64,000 nt of DNA from Kaistia hirudinis (GCF_014196455.1 NZ_JACIDS010000001.1:992001-1056000); one strand, 5' to 3'. Counted from the first letter of the stretch, positions 8,457 through 17,448 are shown. Notes: generated by a model not told the origin, from the letters alone. Numbers and translations are program-made.

Positions 8457-9347
8457 GTGGGTCTATTAGGAAGAGTTCGCAATAGAGCCAATATTGCGTT
8501 CGAAGGCGCGACAAATGCGGCGCAGGCTGGCCCGCATGTTGATCTTGACCGCAAGCTTCAGATTTTGCTGATGCAGCAATATCGGCTGATGGCGGCGCCA
8601 ATTCCCTTCACGGACGTCGAATTCAGCTCCTATTCGCAGAACGGCGAGGACGGGATTCTTCTCTACCTTTTCTCGGTCATCGGCTCGGGCGGCAAGCGCG
8701 CCGTCGAGATCGGCGCCGGCGACGGCGTCGAATGCAACAGTGCCAACCTCGTGATCAACCATGGCTGGAATGCGCTGCTGATCGACGGAGACCCCACCAA
8801 TATCGCCAAGGGCCGCGCGCATTATGCGCGGCGCACCGGGGCGTGGCGGCTTCGCCGCCTGCCTCCGACGCTCGTGCAGGCCTGGATTTCGGCCGAGAAC
8901 ATCAACCAACTGATCGAGGATCACGGGTTCAGCGGGGAGGTCGACCTGCTGTCGATCGATATCGACGGGATGGATTACTGGATCCTCCAGGCCCTGACCT
9001 GCGTGTCCGCGCGCGTTCTCGTCGTCGAATTCAACAATCGTTGGTCCGCCGACCAGACCGTCACCGTGCCCTATTCCAAGACCTTCGTCGGCGACGGTGT
9101 CCTCGGCGAGGATGCCGGCTATTTCGGCGCCAGCCTCTCCGCCTTCGCGAAACTTGGCCGCGATCGCGGCTACCGACTGATCGGCGTCAACGGGCCTGCC
9201 ACCAACGCATTCTTTCTGCGCGAGGGTGTCGGCGAGGACCGGTTTCCGGCCGTGACGGTCGAATCCTGCCTCGCCACCGACTATGCCCGCCATCAGGTCA
9301 GGACGAAGGGCGCAGCCCTCGCCGGCCGCGAGGTCGTGCTGGTCTAG
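8457..9347 (+). CDS. FkbM-like SAM-dependent methyltransferase-fold protein
   Basis: A 296-residue protein with a Rossmann-type SAM-binding pattern: VEIGAGDGVECNSANLV (motif I), LLIDGDP (acidic residue of motif II), and DLLSIDIDGMDYW (motif IV-like). This pattern is typical of FkbM-like proteins found with polysaccharide and glycan modification genes. It uses a GTG start with GGGGGAGG upstream. It stands alone between two direct copies of a TetR operator-like element, which suggests the segment was inserted between a regulator and its target. Substrate unknown; O-methylation of a surface sugar is a guess based on relatives. Confidence 0.7.
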   Translation: MGLLGRVRNRANIAFEGATNAAQAGPHVDLDRKLQILLMQQYRLMAAPIPFTDVEFSSYSQNGEDGILLYLFSVIGSGGKRAVEIGAGDGVECNSANLVINHGWNALLIDGDPTNIAKGRAHYARRTGAWRLRRLPPTLVQAWISAENINQLIEDHGFSGEVDLLSIDIDGMDYWILQALTCVSARVLVVEFNNRWSADQTVTVPYSKTFVGDGVLGEDAGYFGASLSAFAKLGRDRGYRLIGVNGPATNAFFLREGVGEDRFPAVTVESCLATDYARHQVRTKGAALAGREVVLV

Positions 9348-9673
9348 TCGAGGCCGCATCCCCCGTCTGACCGCGATCGCCTCGTTGGCCGAGATTGCGG
9401 CCCGAGTGTCGCGGGCCCTGCGGACGGCAGCTAGCCTGCCCCGATGCCGCCCAGCAACACGGCGTGGTATCCCCTTGCCGGGCCTCTCGGATTCGCGCTG
9501 TATTCCGAGCCATCGCCTCGGCCAGCGTCAGCCCAATCGACCATCGACTAAGACGAACAGCCGCCTTGATCAGGTCGGCGAAGCCACCTCTGGCTGGCCT
9601 CAAACCGACCCGCCCGACAATTTCAGCGGCGCCATCTTGACGATGTAACAGACCGGTACGTATCATCTCAACA
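9348..9673. other. Intergenic stretch at right end of inserted segment
   Basis: About 325 bases with no convincing gene. A minus-strand frame covers most of it but shows no family similarity and an Arg/Ala-rich composition typical of a shadow frame. It may be remnant DNA from the event that brought in the methyltransferase. Confidence 0.45.
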
Positions 9674-9698
9674 GATGCAACGGAACGGTCAGTAACAT
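9674..9698. promoter_or_regulatory. TetR operator-like sequence, right copy
   Basis: Same orientation and same sequence as 8154-8178 with one difference at the sixth base. It ends inside the ATG of the MFS gene, so a bound repressor would cover the ribosome-binding region and probably the transcription start. Confidence 0.6.
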
Positions 9699-10974
9699 GA
9701 GCCTAGCAGGTCGGCTGTCCCTCGGCCAGAAATACGCCTTTGTCGTCACGGGGGTGATCTTCCTGGCGCTTCTCGCCTCCGCCGGTCTGCGCGCGTCGCC
9801 CGGCGTGATGATGCTGCCGCTCGGCGACGCCTTTGGCTGGGACCGCGGCACGATCTCGTTCGCCGCTGCGGTCGGCATCTTCCTCTATGGCCTGACGGGA
9901 CCGTTCGCGGCGGCGCTGATGCAGACGGTCGGGGTGCGGCGCACCCTGCTCGGGGCGCTGGTGCTCATGGCGCTTTCGACCGGGCTCTCCGCCTTCATGA
10001 CGGCGCCCTGGCAGTTCGTGGCGACCTGGGGCGTGCTTTCTGGGCTCGGATCGGGTGCGGTCGCGCTCGTGCTCGGCGCCACCATCGTCAATCGCTGGTT
10101 CGTCACCAATCGCGGCTTGGTCATGGGCCTGCTGACCGCTAGCACGGCGACCGGCACGCTGATCTTCCTGCCCGGGCTGGCGGCGCTGGCGGAATGGGGC
10201 GGCTGGCGGGCGATCGTGATTGCGATGGCGGTCCTGATCACGGCCTTGATTCCGCTGGCTTATTTCCTCGTGCCGGAGCGTCCCGCCGACATCGGCACCG
10301 AGCCCTATGGCGCCAAGGCGGGCGATCCCCTGCCCGCGGCGACCACCGGCAATGCGCTGGCCAATGCACTTCGCACGCTCGCGGAGGCCGCACGGACGCG
10401 CACCTTCTGGTATCTCTTCGCCACCTTCTTCATCTGCGGCTTCACGACCAACGGCCTCGTCGGCACGCATATGATCGCGTTCTGCGCCGATATGGGCATT
10501 CCCGAGGTGCAGGCGGCCAGTATGCTGGCGATGATGGGACTGTTCGATCTGTTCGGAACGACAGCTTCCGGCTGGCTGACCGACCGTTTCGACCCGCGCA
10601 AGCTTCTCTTCGTCTATTATCTGCTGCGTGGCCTCTCGTTGATGTACCTGCCCTTCAGCGATTTTTCCTTCTATTCGCTGTCGTTCTTCGTCGTCTTCTA
10701 TGGGCTCGACTGGATCGCGACGGTGCCGCCCACCGTCCGGCTCGCCACCGAGGCCTTCGGCGAGCGGCGCGGGCCGATCGTGTTCGGCTGGGTGGTGGCG
10801 GGGCATCAGGTCGGCGCCGCGGCGGCGGCGTTCTTCGGCGGCTATATGCGCACCGTGCAGGGCAACTATTTCGACGCCTTCTTCATCGCCGGCACGACCG
10901 GTATCGTCGCGGCGGGAATCGCCCTGCTGATCGCACGGCCGAAACGGCAGGATCCCGCCCTTTCGGCGGCCTGA
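9697..10974 (+). CDS. MFS transporter, 12-TM
   Basis: A 425-residue major facilitator protein with about 12 hydrophobic helices in two halves separated by a hydrophilic loop near residues 195-230 (PERPADIGTEPYG). It resembles the monocarboxylate/oxalate-formate-like MFS group. The second half contains the DRFDPRKLLF loop. The ATG at 9697 overlaps the operator-like repeat, consistent with control by the TetR protein encoded at 7493-8125. Before the ~1.5 kb insertion the two genes were probably adjacent and divergent. Substrate unknown; a small organic anion is plausible. Confidence 0.9.
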   Translation: MSLAGRLSLGQKYAFVVTGVIFLALLASAGLRASPGVMMLPLGDAFGWDRGTISFAAAVGIFLYGLTGPFAAALMQTVGVRRTLLGALVLMALSTGLSAFMTAPWQFVATWGVLSGLGSGAVALVLGATIVNRWFVTNRGLVMGLLTASTATGTLIFLPGLAALAEWGGWRAIVIAMAVLITALIPLAYFLVPERPADIGTEPYGAKAGDPLPAATTGNALANALRTLAEAARTRTFWYLFATFFICGFTTNGLVGTHMIAFCADMGIPEVQAASMLAMMGLFDLFGTTASGWLTDRFDPRKLLFVYYLLRGLSLMYLPFSDFSFYSLSFFVVFYGLDWIATVPPTVRLATEAFGERRGPIVFGWVVAGHQVGAAAAAFFGGYMRTVQGNYFDAFFIAGTTGIVAAGIALLIARPKRQDPALSAA

Positions 10975-11382
10975 TCAGTCGTCGCCGGCATAGAGTTCGG
11001 CGCCATCCTCGATGGCGTAATAGTCGCCCTTTTCGGCGATGAAGATGTGCCGGCCGATCGTGAGACCGGTCGGCGTTTCGAGCGAGCCCATCGCCACCGC
11101 GACGCGGCCGGAGCCGGGACGGCGCCAGAACAGGGCCGAGCCACAGGTGCCGCAGAAGCCGCGCTCGGCGATATCGGACGAGCGATACCAGACGAGGCGA
11201 TCCGAGCCCTCGATCGAGAGGTCGGCCTCGGCGACATTGGTCGAGACCCAGTAGTGGCCCGACTGGCGCCGGCACATCGTGCAATGGCACGCGACCGGCG
11301 TCGCCCGCGGGCCGCCAATGGCGAAAGCGACGGCGCCGCAGAGGCACCGCCCCTTCAGACGCGACGAGTCCCCCTCGCCCAT
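10975..11382 (-). CDS. GFA family protein (glutathione-dependent formaldehyde-activating fold)
   Basis: A 135-residue zinc-binding protein of the GFA/CENP-V fold. Cysteine clusters are visible: CLC at 13-15, CHCTMC at 32-37, and a later CGTCGSALFW pair. The longer upstream frame is not used because the MGEGDSSRLKG start at 11382 lies just four bases after the class II DAHP synthase stop, suggesting coupled translation. Most GFA proteins have no shown activity; the name comes from one founding member. A link to the formaldehyde pathway gene at 31729-32841 cannot be claimed from distance alone. Confidence 0.85.
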   Translation of the reverse strand: MGEGDSSRLKGRCLCGAVAFAIGGPRATPVACHCTMCRRQSGHYWVSTNVAEADLSIEGSDRLVWYRSSDIAERGFCGTCGSALFWRRPGSGRVAVAMGSLETPTGLTIGRHIFIAEKGDYYAIEDGAELYAGDD

Positions 11383-11386
11383 CGGC

Positions 11387-12775
11387 TCAGATGCCCGATG
11401 CGGCGGCCGCCTGGAGGGCCTGTCCCTGCCGGCTGTGCTTGAGCAGTTCGGCGACAAGGAAGGCGAGTTCCAGCGACTGGTCGGCATTGAGGCGCGGGTC
11501 GCAATGGGTGTGGTAGCGATCCGACAGATCCTCGTCGGTGATCGCGCGGGCACCGCCGGTGCATTCGGTGACGTTCTTGCCGGTCATCTCGATATGGATG
11601 CCGCCGGGGAAGGTGCCCTCGCCGGCATGGACCTCGAAGAAGGTCTTCACCTCCTTGAGCACCAGATCGAACGGACGCGTCTTGTAGCCGGTGACCGCCT
11701 TGATCGTGTTGCCATGCATGGGATCGCACGACCAGACGACCGAGCGCCCTTCCCGCTCCACCGCGCGGATGAGGCCGGGCAGGTGGTCATAGACCTTGCC
11801 GGCGCCGAAGCGGCAGATCAGCGTGAGGCGGCCGGGCTCGTTGTCGGGGTTCAGCACGTCGATCAGCTGGATGAGACCATCCGGCGTCAGCGAGGGGCCG
11901 CATTTCAAACCGATCGGATTGCGGATGCCGCGCATATAGTCGACATGGGCGTTCTCGACCTGGCGCGTGCGGTCGCCGATCCACAGCATGTGGCCGGAGG
12001 TCGCGTACCAGTCGCCGCTGGTCGAATCGACGCGCGTCATCGCCTGCTCGTAACCGAGCAGCAGCGCCTCGTGCGAGGTGAAGAAATCCGTCGAGCGCAG
12101 CGACGGCGCGGTATCCGGATCGATGCCGCAGGCGCGCATGAAGGCCATGGCCTCGGAAATGCGGTCGGCGATCTCCTGGTAGTGATGGCCCTGCGGCGAA
12201 TCCTTGACGAAGCCGAGCATCCATTGATGCACATGCTCGAGATTGGCATAGCCGCCCTGCGCGAAGGCGCGCAGCAGGTTCAGCGTCGCCGCGGATTGGC
12301 GGTAGGAATCCTCGATCCGGCGCGGATCGGGAATGCGCGACTCCGGCGTGAAGTCGATGCCGTTGATGTTGTCGCCGCGATAGCTCGGCAGCTCGACATC
12401 GCCGATCTTCTCCATCGGCGCGGAGCGCGGCTTGGCGAACTGGCCGGCGATGCGGCCGACCTTCACCACCGGCATCGAGCCGGCGAAGGTCAGCACCACG
12501 GCCATCTGCAGGAAGACGCGGAAGAAATCGCGGATATTGTCCGGATGGTGCTCGGCGAAGCTCTCGGCGCAGTCCCCGCCCTGCAGCAGGAACGCCTCGC
12601 CGCGCGAGACCTGCGCGAGCGCCTTCTTGAGCTTGCGTGCCTCGCCGGCGAAGACCAGCGGCGGATAGGTCGAGAGCCGCGCCTCGACGGCGGCGAGCGC
12701 CTCCGGATCGGGATAGACCGGCACCTGTTCGATCGGCTTGCCGCGCCAGCTGTCCGGCTTCCAGTTCGTCTTCAT
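11387..12775 (-). CDS. aroG: Class II 3-deoxy-7-phosphoheptulonate (DAHP) synthase
   Basis: First enzyme of the shikimate pathway, condensing phosphoenolpyruvate and erythrose 4-phosphate. The 462-residue length and WKPDSWR start fit the plant-type class II enzyme rather than the AroF/G/H class I type. The metal-binding motif QGGDCAESF places Cys69 at the expected position. Further conserved blocks are [12 protein letters not shown] and [10 protein letters not shown]. The ATG at 12775 is preceded by GGAG. Feedback control in this class is exerted by aromatic amino acids through accessory helices and is not readable here. It is followed four bases later by the GFA gene. Confidence 0.93.
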   Translation of the reverse strand: MKTNWKPDSWRGKPIEQVPVYPDPEALAAVEARLSTYPPLVFAGEARKLKKALAQVSRGEAFLLQGGDCAESFAEHHPDNIRDFFRVFLQMAVVLTFAGSMPVVKVGRIAGQFAKPRSAPMEKIGDVELPSYRGDNINGIDFTPESRIPDPRRIEDSYRQSAATLNLLRAFAQGGYANLEHVHQWMLGFVKDSPQGHHYQEIADRISEAMAFMRACGIDPDTAPSLRSTDFFTSHEALLLGYEQAMTRVDSTSGDWYATSGHMLWIGDRTRQVENAHVDYMRGIRNPIGLKCGPSLTPDGLIQLIDVLNPDNEPGRLTLICRFGAGKVYDHLPGLIRAVEREGRSVVWSCDPMHGNTIKAVTGYKTRPFDLVLKEVKTFFEVHAGEGTFPGGIHIEMTGKNVTECTGGARAITDEDLSDRYHTHCDPRLNADQSLELAFLVAELLKHSRQGQALQAAAASGI

Positions 12776-12848
12776 GATCTGTCGCTCCACCGCTCCGCCG
12801 GTGCTCCCCAACACCGCGGAAAGGCGAGCCTTATACACGCGCGCGGGC

Positions 12849-13757
12849 TCAGCGGCCAGCATCGCCCGCAAGGGGCGGCGCAAGGCTCGCCCACAGATGC
12901 GCGGTCGCCAGCGAGCGGAACGGCGCGAAGGGCCGCATCAGCGCCTCCTGCGCCGCCATGTCGGGCCGCACCTCGAGGCCGTGGAGGCGCTGGAGGGCCG
13001 TTGCGAGGCCGGAATCCCCAACCGGGGCGACATCGCCATGGCCGAGCCCGCGCAGCATGACATAGCGCGCCGTCCAGCGGCCGATGCCGCGGAGCGCGAC
13101 GAGCCTTTCCTCGGCCTCGTCGGCCGGCAAGAGGGCCAGCGCGTCGAGGTCGAGCGTCCCTTCGGTGACGGCGCGGGCGACGCCGATGAGATAGGCGGCC
13201 TTGGCGCGCGAGAAGCGGCGGGCGGTCAGGGCCTCGGGCGCGAGCGCGGCGATGTCGGCGGGCGTCGGATGCAGCCGCCATCCGCTCTCGCCATGGGGCG
13301 CGCCCGCAAGGTCCACCATCTCCCGCCGCAGCGCCGCCGCGAAGGTCAGGTTGATCTGCTGCCCGATCACGGCCCAGCACATCGCTTCCCAGGCATGGGC
13401 GGTCAGCGGCAGGCGCAGGCCGGGCCGTCCCGCCACCAGCCGCGCCACGATCGGGTCGCGCTCCGCGATCCGATCGAGCCCGGCGGCATCGGCGTTGAGG
13501 CCGAGCATGCGCCGCGCGATGGCGAGCACGGCTTCGGCCTCCGCCGGAACGAGCGGACGATCGGCGGCAAGCGTCGCAGCCGTGCCGGAGCCGAGATCGA
13601 TCGCGACCAGCGTCGGCCCGCCGGCTAGGCGTAGCGGCTTCAGGATGCGAGCCCCTTCGACCCGCTCCGTCAGGCTCGCCCCGTCGCGGCCGTGATAGGC
13701 CAGCACCTCTGCCGCCCGATAGAAGGCGGGCAGTGGCAGCTCGGCGAAGAGGCGCAT
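12849..13757 (-). CDS. alkA: DNA-3-methyladenine glycosylase II (AlkA-like)
   Basis: A 302-residue HhH-GPD DNA glycosylase removing alkylated bases. The N-terminal AlkA_N-like region is followed by the glycosylase core. The helix-hairpin-helix with its Gly/Pro loop is [16 protein letters not shown], and the catalytic aspartate lies in [10 protein letters not shown] shortly after, at the E. coli AlkA Asp238 position. The ATG at 13757 overlaps the TGA of the upstream Ada-domain gene by one base (TGATG), so translation is very likely coupled. The pair looks like a split version of the Ada-AlkA fusion known elsewhere. Confidence 0.92.
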   Translation of the reverse strand: MRLFAELPLPAFYRAAEVLAYHGRDGASLTERVEGARILKPLRLAGGPTLVAIDLGSGTAATLAADRPLVPAEAEAVLAIARRMLGLNADAAGLDRIAERDPIVARLVAGRPGLRLPLTAHAWEAMCWAVIGQQINLTFAAALRREMVDLAGAPHGESGWRLHPTPADIAALAPEALTARRFSRAKAAYLIGVARAVTEGTLDLDALALLPADEAEERLVALRGIGRWTARYVMLRGLGHGDVAPVGDSGLATALQRLHGLEVRPDMAAQEALMRPFAPFRSLATAHLWASLAPPLAGDAGR

Positions 13758-13948
13758 CAGGCGTCGCGATCCGGCCGGCAGCGCCGGCAGGCGCGCAGCC
13801 CCGCCGCCTCCGCCTCGCCCCGGTCGGCGAAGAAGCGCACATTCTCCGGCTTCGGCGGCCGCGACGGACAGGCGGGCAAGCAATAGATGCCGGTGGTGAC
13901 GACGCCATAGAGGCGGGCGGTCTCAGGGAAGGGCATGGCAAGGCTCAT
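13757..13948 (-). CDS. Stand-alone Ada methylphosphotriester-sensing zinc domain
   Basis: A 63-residue protein that consists only of the N-terminal Ada zinc domain. The core YGVVTTGIYCLPACPSR and KPENVRFF match Ada closely. All four zinc cysteines are present at residues 23, 27, 54 and 57; in E. coli Ada the first (Cys38) accepts the methyl group from a DNA phosphotriester. No AraC-type helix-turn-helix and no O6-methylguanine transferase domain follow. Its stop overlaps the alkA start. It may hand damage to AlkA or act as a methyl sink. Either ATG of MSLAM could be the start. Confidence 0.85.
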   Translation of the reverse strand: MSLAMPFPETARLYGVVTTGIYCLPACPSRPPKPENVRFFADRGEAEAAGLRACRRCRPDRDA

Positions 13949-14093
13949 GCAGCCAGCATCGCCCCTCCCCGCGCCTGCCGCCACCCGTTTGTTGCTGGCG
14001 GTGCGGAAGGGGCGGAGGCGGTGGCCGTAGGGAGCTTTCAGAGGGAGGCATGCCGTGCCGTCGGGAATGGTCGCCCGATCCCAATCCCATTCG

Positions 14094-14189
14094 CCGTCAT
14101 CCCGGCGAACGCCGGGATCCATGCAGCCTGTGTCGTATCAGCGTCCAGCGCTTCGGCTGGATGGATCCCGGGTCAAGCCCGGGATGACG
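14094..14189. repeat. 96-bp two-hairpin intergenic repeat, copy 1
   Basis: Two palindromes, CCCGGCG-AA-CGCCGGG at the left and ATCCCGGG-TCAAG-CCCGGGAT at the right, are joined by a linker containing GCGCTTCGGCTG. The second copy at 33001-33096 has the same orientation and the same length. This is a REP-like element family. Confidence 0.8.
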
Positions 14190-14320
14190 CCGGAGTGTGG
14201 GGCGCTGCCGGCAAAGCGACTTTGCGCGGTGGCTCCCCCCCTCCCCGACCCTCCCCCGCAAGCGGGAGAGGGGGAAGAGGGGAGCGCGCAGGACCGCCCT
14301 GCGCGTGGGCCTCTTTCTTT

Positions 14321-14373
14321 CACCTCTCCCAGAGGGAGAGGTCGACGCACGCAGTGCGGCGGGTGAGGGGTTA
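14321..14373 (+). repeat. Palindromic repeat, forward member of an inverted pair
   Basis: It starts CACCTCTCCCAGAGGGAG and ends GGGTGAGGGGTTA. The first half is itself a palindrome (CCTCTCCC/GGGAGAGG). The same element occurs inverted at 14427-14475. Confidence 0.7.
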
Positions 14374-14426
14374 GGGAAGGCGCAGAATAAGGCGCTGATC
14401 CGCCTTTCGTAAAACCTGATGGACCG

Positions 14427-14475
14427 TAACCCCTCACCCGGCCCTGTGGGCCGACCTCTCCCTCTGGGAGAGGTG
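14427..14475 (-). repeat. Palindromic repeat, reverse member of an inverted pair
   Basis: Inverted copy of 14321-14373, with a different central segment (GGCCCTGTGGGCC). Together the two copies could fold into a large cruciform downstream of the GDPD gene. Confidence 0.7.
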
Positions 14476-14507
14476 AAGGAAGAGCCTCATCCCCACCGCC
14501 CCCGCCC

Positions 14508-15260
14508 TCACCCCGCGTCGGGGTCGAAGCCTTCGAAGGTGATCTGGTCGGCGCAGCGCTTCGCTTTCTCGCGCTGTTCGGGGGTGCGGATCGTCCAGGT
14601 GATCAGCGGGCCGCGAAAGGCGCGGAAGAGCGAGGTGGCGAAGCTCGGCAGGCCGCCGATGTCGAACGAGACGAAGGACGCGCCGACCCAGGGCGCATCG
14701 ATGAGGTGGCGGAGGCGGAAACGCCGCTCGGCCTCGAGGAAGCCCCAGTCGTTCAGGTCGGTATAGCGATCCGCCACGATCCCGCGCGGGATTGCCGGCG
14801 CGAGACGGCGCATGGCGGCCATCGAGTCCGGATCGAAGGACATCACGACGAAGGGACCGGAATAGGCCGCGAGGATCGGCGCCGCGGCGCGCTCCAGCGC
14901 CCGGTTGCCGGAAAAATCGCTCTTGAGTTCGATCACCAGCGGCGCGGCGCCGGCCACCGTCTCCAGCAGCTCGGCGAGCGTCGGAACGCGGTCGCTGCCC
15001 GACTTGAAGGCGAGCGCCTTCAGTTCGGCGAGGTCATGCGCGTCGACGCGGCCCGTGCCTTCGAGCAGGCGGTCGACGGTGTCGTCGTGAAACACCACCA
15101 CCGCGCCGTCACGGGTGAGCTGGAGATCGACCTCGATCGCGAAACGCTTGTCGATCGCGGCGCGGACGGCCGAGAGCGTGTTCTCGATGCGGCCGACGGA
15201 CGCATCGTGATAGCCGCGATGCGCGATCGGTCGGGCCGTGAGCCAGGCGGGTGCGGGCAT
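14508..15260 (-). CDS. Glycerophosphodiester phosphodiesterase family protein
   Basis: A 250-residue GDPD-fold enzyme, expected to cleave glycerophosphodiesters such as glycerophosphocholine to glycerol 3-phosphate and an alcohol. Catalytic and metal-binding motifs are AHRGYHD, IENT, EVDLQLTRDG and VFHDDT in the usual order. No signal peptide is seen, so it should be cytoplasmic. Its start lies five bases after the RidA stop, making a two-gene operon. Products could feed lipid recycling; the exact substrate is unknown. Confidence 0.9.
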   Translation of the reverse strand: MPAPAWLTARPIAHRGYHDASVGRIENTLSAVRAAIDKRFAIEVDLQLTRDGAVVVFHDDTVDRLLEGTGRVDAHDLAELKALAFKSGSDRVPTLAELLETVAGAAPLVIELKSDFSGNRALERAAAPILAAYSGPFVVMSFDPDSMAAMRRLAPAIPRGIVADRYTDLNDWGFLEAERRFRLRHLIDAPWVGASFVSFDIGGLPSFATSLFRAFRGPLITWTIRTPEQREKAKRCADQITFEGFDPDAG

Positions 15261-15265
15261 GAGCG

Positions 15266-15730
15266 TCAGTCGATCTCGAAGATCGCCTCCACCTCGACCG
15301 CCACGCCGAAGGGAAGGCCGGACACGCCGACGGCCGAGCGGGCGTGACGACCCTTGTCGCCGAAGACCTCGACGAAGAAATCGGACGCGCCGTTCACCAC
15401 CTTGGGCTGGTCAGTGAAGCCCGGCGCGGACTGGACGAAGCCGACGAGCTTCACGACGCGCGCGACACGATCGAGATCGCCGAGCGCGGCCCGCGCCTGC
15501 GCGAGGATGTTGATGGCGCAGAGCTTCGCGGCGGCGCGGCCGTCGTCGATGCCGAAGGCATCGCCCACCGCGCCGACGAATTCGAGGCCCTGCTGGCCGA
15601 CCGGAATCTGGCCGGAGATGTAGAGCATGCCGCGACTCACCACATAGGGCACATAGTTCGCGGCCGGCGCGGCCGGCGTCGGCAGGTTGATGCCGATGGC
15701 GGCAAGGCGGCTTTCGATGAGGCCGGTCAT
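15266..15730 (-). CDS. RidA family protein
   Basis: A 154-residue member of the RidA/YjgF/UK114 family. RidA proteins hydrolyse reactive enamine/imine intermediates from PLP enzymes. The C-terminal segment ARSAVGVSGLPFGVAVEVEA aligns with the RidA block that holds the catalytic arginine (Arg105 in E. coli) and the following glutamate, so the deaminase site looks intact. It is somewhat longer than the canonical 128 residues, which fits the LPTPAAPAANYVPYV-type subgroup. First gene of an apparent operon with GDPD. Confidence 0.88.
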   Translation of the reverse strand: MTGLIESRLAAIGINLPTPAAPAANYVPYVVSRGMLYISGQIPVGQQGLEFVGAVGDAFGIDDGRAAAKLCAINILAQARAALGDLDRVARVVKLVGFVQSAPGFTDQPKVVNGASDFFVEVFGDKGRHARSAVGVSGLPFGVAVEVEAIFEID

Positions 15731-15912
15731 GGCGTAACTCCCGCTTTATGGACCGCTCGGGTTTCGCGCGAATCCACAAGGCCCGCAAGAACCCCTGCCG
15801 CGCGAGCTGGCCAAGGGCATCAGAAAGCAAATGGAACTTGCCGCAATTTGCCGTTTCGTTGCACCATTGTCTGGACCGCGTCCGTGACGTCCGGACGACA
15901 ATGGAGTTTTGC

Positions 15913-16770
15913 GTGAACCAGAGCGTTGTCACCGTTGCTCGCCGCCTGGCAGGGCCTGCCCTGCTGACGCTGGCGCTCGCTCTGCCGCTGCCGGCCTTCG
16001 CCGGCGTGCCGATGATCGCCCATCGCGCGGTCTATGACCTGACGCTCGACATGGACAATTCGTCCGACAAGGTCAGCGATGCCGAAGGGCGCATGGTCTA
16101 TGATTTCGCCGGTTCGGCCTGCGAGGGGTTCACGACGCGCCTGCGCTTCGTGACGCGAGTTTCCGACGAGGACGGCAATGCCCGCCTGACCGACGTCGCG
16201 ACGACGACCTTCGAGGATACGGACGGCAAGACGTTCGACTTTTCGACCAAGAGCTTCGTCGACGGCACGCTGTCGGAAGACACCAGCGGCACGGCGAAAC
16301 GGGTCAACGATAAGGTCGAGGTCAAGGTCGCCAAGCCCTCGACGCGGCGCTTCGAGATCGCGCGCTCGTTCCAGTTCCCGAACCAGCATCTGCAGACGAT
16401 CATCGAGGCGGCGCTGCGCGGCGACCATTTCATGCAGATCGACCTGTTCGACGGATCGGACAAGGGCGAGAAGGCCTATGAGACGTCCGTCGTCATCGGC
16501 AAGCTCGATTCCGGCGACGACGAGTTCGGCGACGCGGTCGTGGCGAAGAGCGCCGGCATCGACACCGTGCGCCACTGGCCGGTGACGATCAGCTATTTCG
16601 ACGGCCCGGCCAATGGCGAGCAGTCGCCGACCTATGAGCTGTCGTTCATCCTCTACGAGAACGGCATCACGCGCCGCCTGCGGCTCGACTATGGCGATTT
16701 CGCGCTGACCGGGAAGATGGTCAAGCTCGACATCACCCCGGTCAAGGTCGGCGGCAAGCACTGCCGCTGA
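15913..16770 (+). CDS. EipB family cell envelope integrity protein (DUF1849)
   Basis: A 285-residue periplasmic protein with a signal peptide (hydrophobic ALLTLALALPLPAFA, cleavage after AFA). It belongs to DUF1849, whose Brucella member EipB is a beta-spiral protein needed for envelope integrity. Two cysteines, one in SACEGF and one near the C-terminus in GKHCR, match the disulfide-forming pair reported for EipB. The GTG at 15913 is preferred because GGAG lies six bases upstream; the ATG at 15901 would add MEFC and lacks a site. It is divergent from the RidA operon. Confidence 0.88.
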   Translation: MNQSVVTVARRLAGPALLTLALALPLPAFAGVPMIAHRAVYDLTLDMDNSSDKVSDAEGRMVYDFAGSACEGFTTRLRFVTRVSDEDGNARLTDVATTTFEDTDGKTFDFSTKSFVDGTLSEDTSGTAKRVNDKVEVKVAKPSTRRFEIARSFQFPNQHLQTIIEAALRGDHFMQIDLFDGSDKGEKAYETSVVIGKLDSGDDEFGDAVVAKSAGIDTVRHWPVTISYFDGPANGEQSPTYELSFILYENGITRRLRLDYGDFALTGKMVKLDITPVKVGGKHCR

Positions 16771-16776
16771 CGGATC

Positions 16777-17448
16777 TCAGCGGTCGCGGCGGACCTTCTC
16801 CACCGCGCCGGCCAGCTCGCCAAAATGGCTGATGACGATATCCGGACCGAGCTCGGTGACGGGGATGGTCGTATAGCCGAAATCCACGGCGACGACCGGC
16901 ACCGCTGCGGCGAGCGCCGTATCGATATCCGTCTTCGAATCGCCGACCATCACGGCGCGTTCCGGCCGCCCGCCGGTGCGGCGGATCGTCTCGATCAGCG
17001 CCAGCGGATCGGGCTTGCGCGCCGCGAAGGTGTCGGAGCCGCAGATCGCGTCGAAGCGGGCGGCAAGACCGAGCGTCTCCAGAAGCTGCACCGAGAGCGC
17101 TTCCGTCTTGTTGGTGCAGACCGCGAGGCTCCAGCCTGCGGCGGCGAAATGATCCAGCGCCTCGCTCACGCCCGGGAAGGGACGGCTCGCATCGGCGATG
17201 TGCGACGAATAATGCGCGATATAGTCCGCGAACAGGCGATCCACTTCCGCGGCGCTGCGCGCGGCGGCATTTGCAGCGAGCCCGCGTTCGATCAGAGCGC
17301 GGGCGCCGTGGCCGACCATCGCGCGGGCATCGTTGAAGGGAACCGCCGCGAGGCCCTCGCGCTCCAGCACGACATTGAGCGTCGCAACGAGATCGGCGGC
17401 GGTGTCGACGAGCGTGCCGTCGAGGTCGAAAACGAGGGTCGGTCGCAT
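16777..17448 (-). CDS. gph: Phosphoglycolate phosphatase (HAD family)
   Basis: A 223-residue HAD hydrolase. Motif [11 protein letters not shown] holds the nucleophile Asp, motif II is VCTNKTE, motif III uses the Lys in AARKPDP, and motif IV is MVGDSKTD. It dephosphorylates 2-phosphoglycolate formed by repair of oxidised DNA ends or by Rubisco-type reactions. The family is promiscuous, so another sugar phosphate is possible. The start at 17448 begins [11 protein letters not shown]; the much longer upstream frame is a shadow of rpiA. It is divergent from rpiA. Confidence 0.9.
   Translation of the reverse strand: MRPTLVFDLDGTLVDTAADLVATLNVVLEREGLAAVPFNDARAMVGHGARALIERGLAANAAARSAAEVDRLFADYIAHYSSHIADASRPFPGVSEALDHFAAAGWSLAVCTNKTEALSVQLLETLGLAARFDAICGSDTFAARKPDPLALIETIRRTGGRPERAVMVGDSKTDIDTALAAAVPVVAVDFGYTTIPVTELGPDIVISHFGELAGAVEKVRRDR

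Larger units (their letters stand above)
13949..14507. other. Repeat-rich intergenic region
   Basis: About 560 bases without a gene. It holds a 96-base two-hairpin repeat (14094-14189), a GC-rich hairpin near 14250-14274, and an inverted pair of palindromic repeats (14321-14373 and 14427-14475). Open frames here follow the repeats and are not credible genes. Confidence 0.8.

Noticed and set aside
9298-9666. Minus-strand frame after the methyltransferase gene
   Set aside because: Overlaps the end of the methyltransferase gene and is Arg/Ala-rich without similarity.
14138-14437. Open frames within the repeat cluster after the Ada/alkA genes
   Set aside because: They follow the palindromic repeats (Pro/Arg/Ser-rich output) and have no homology.
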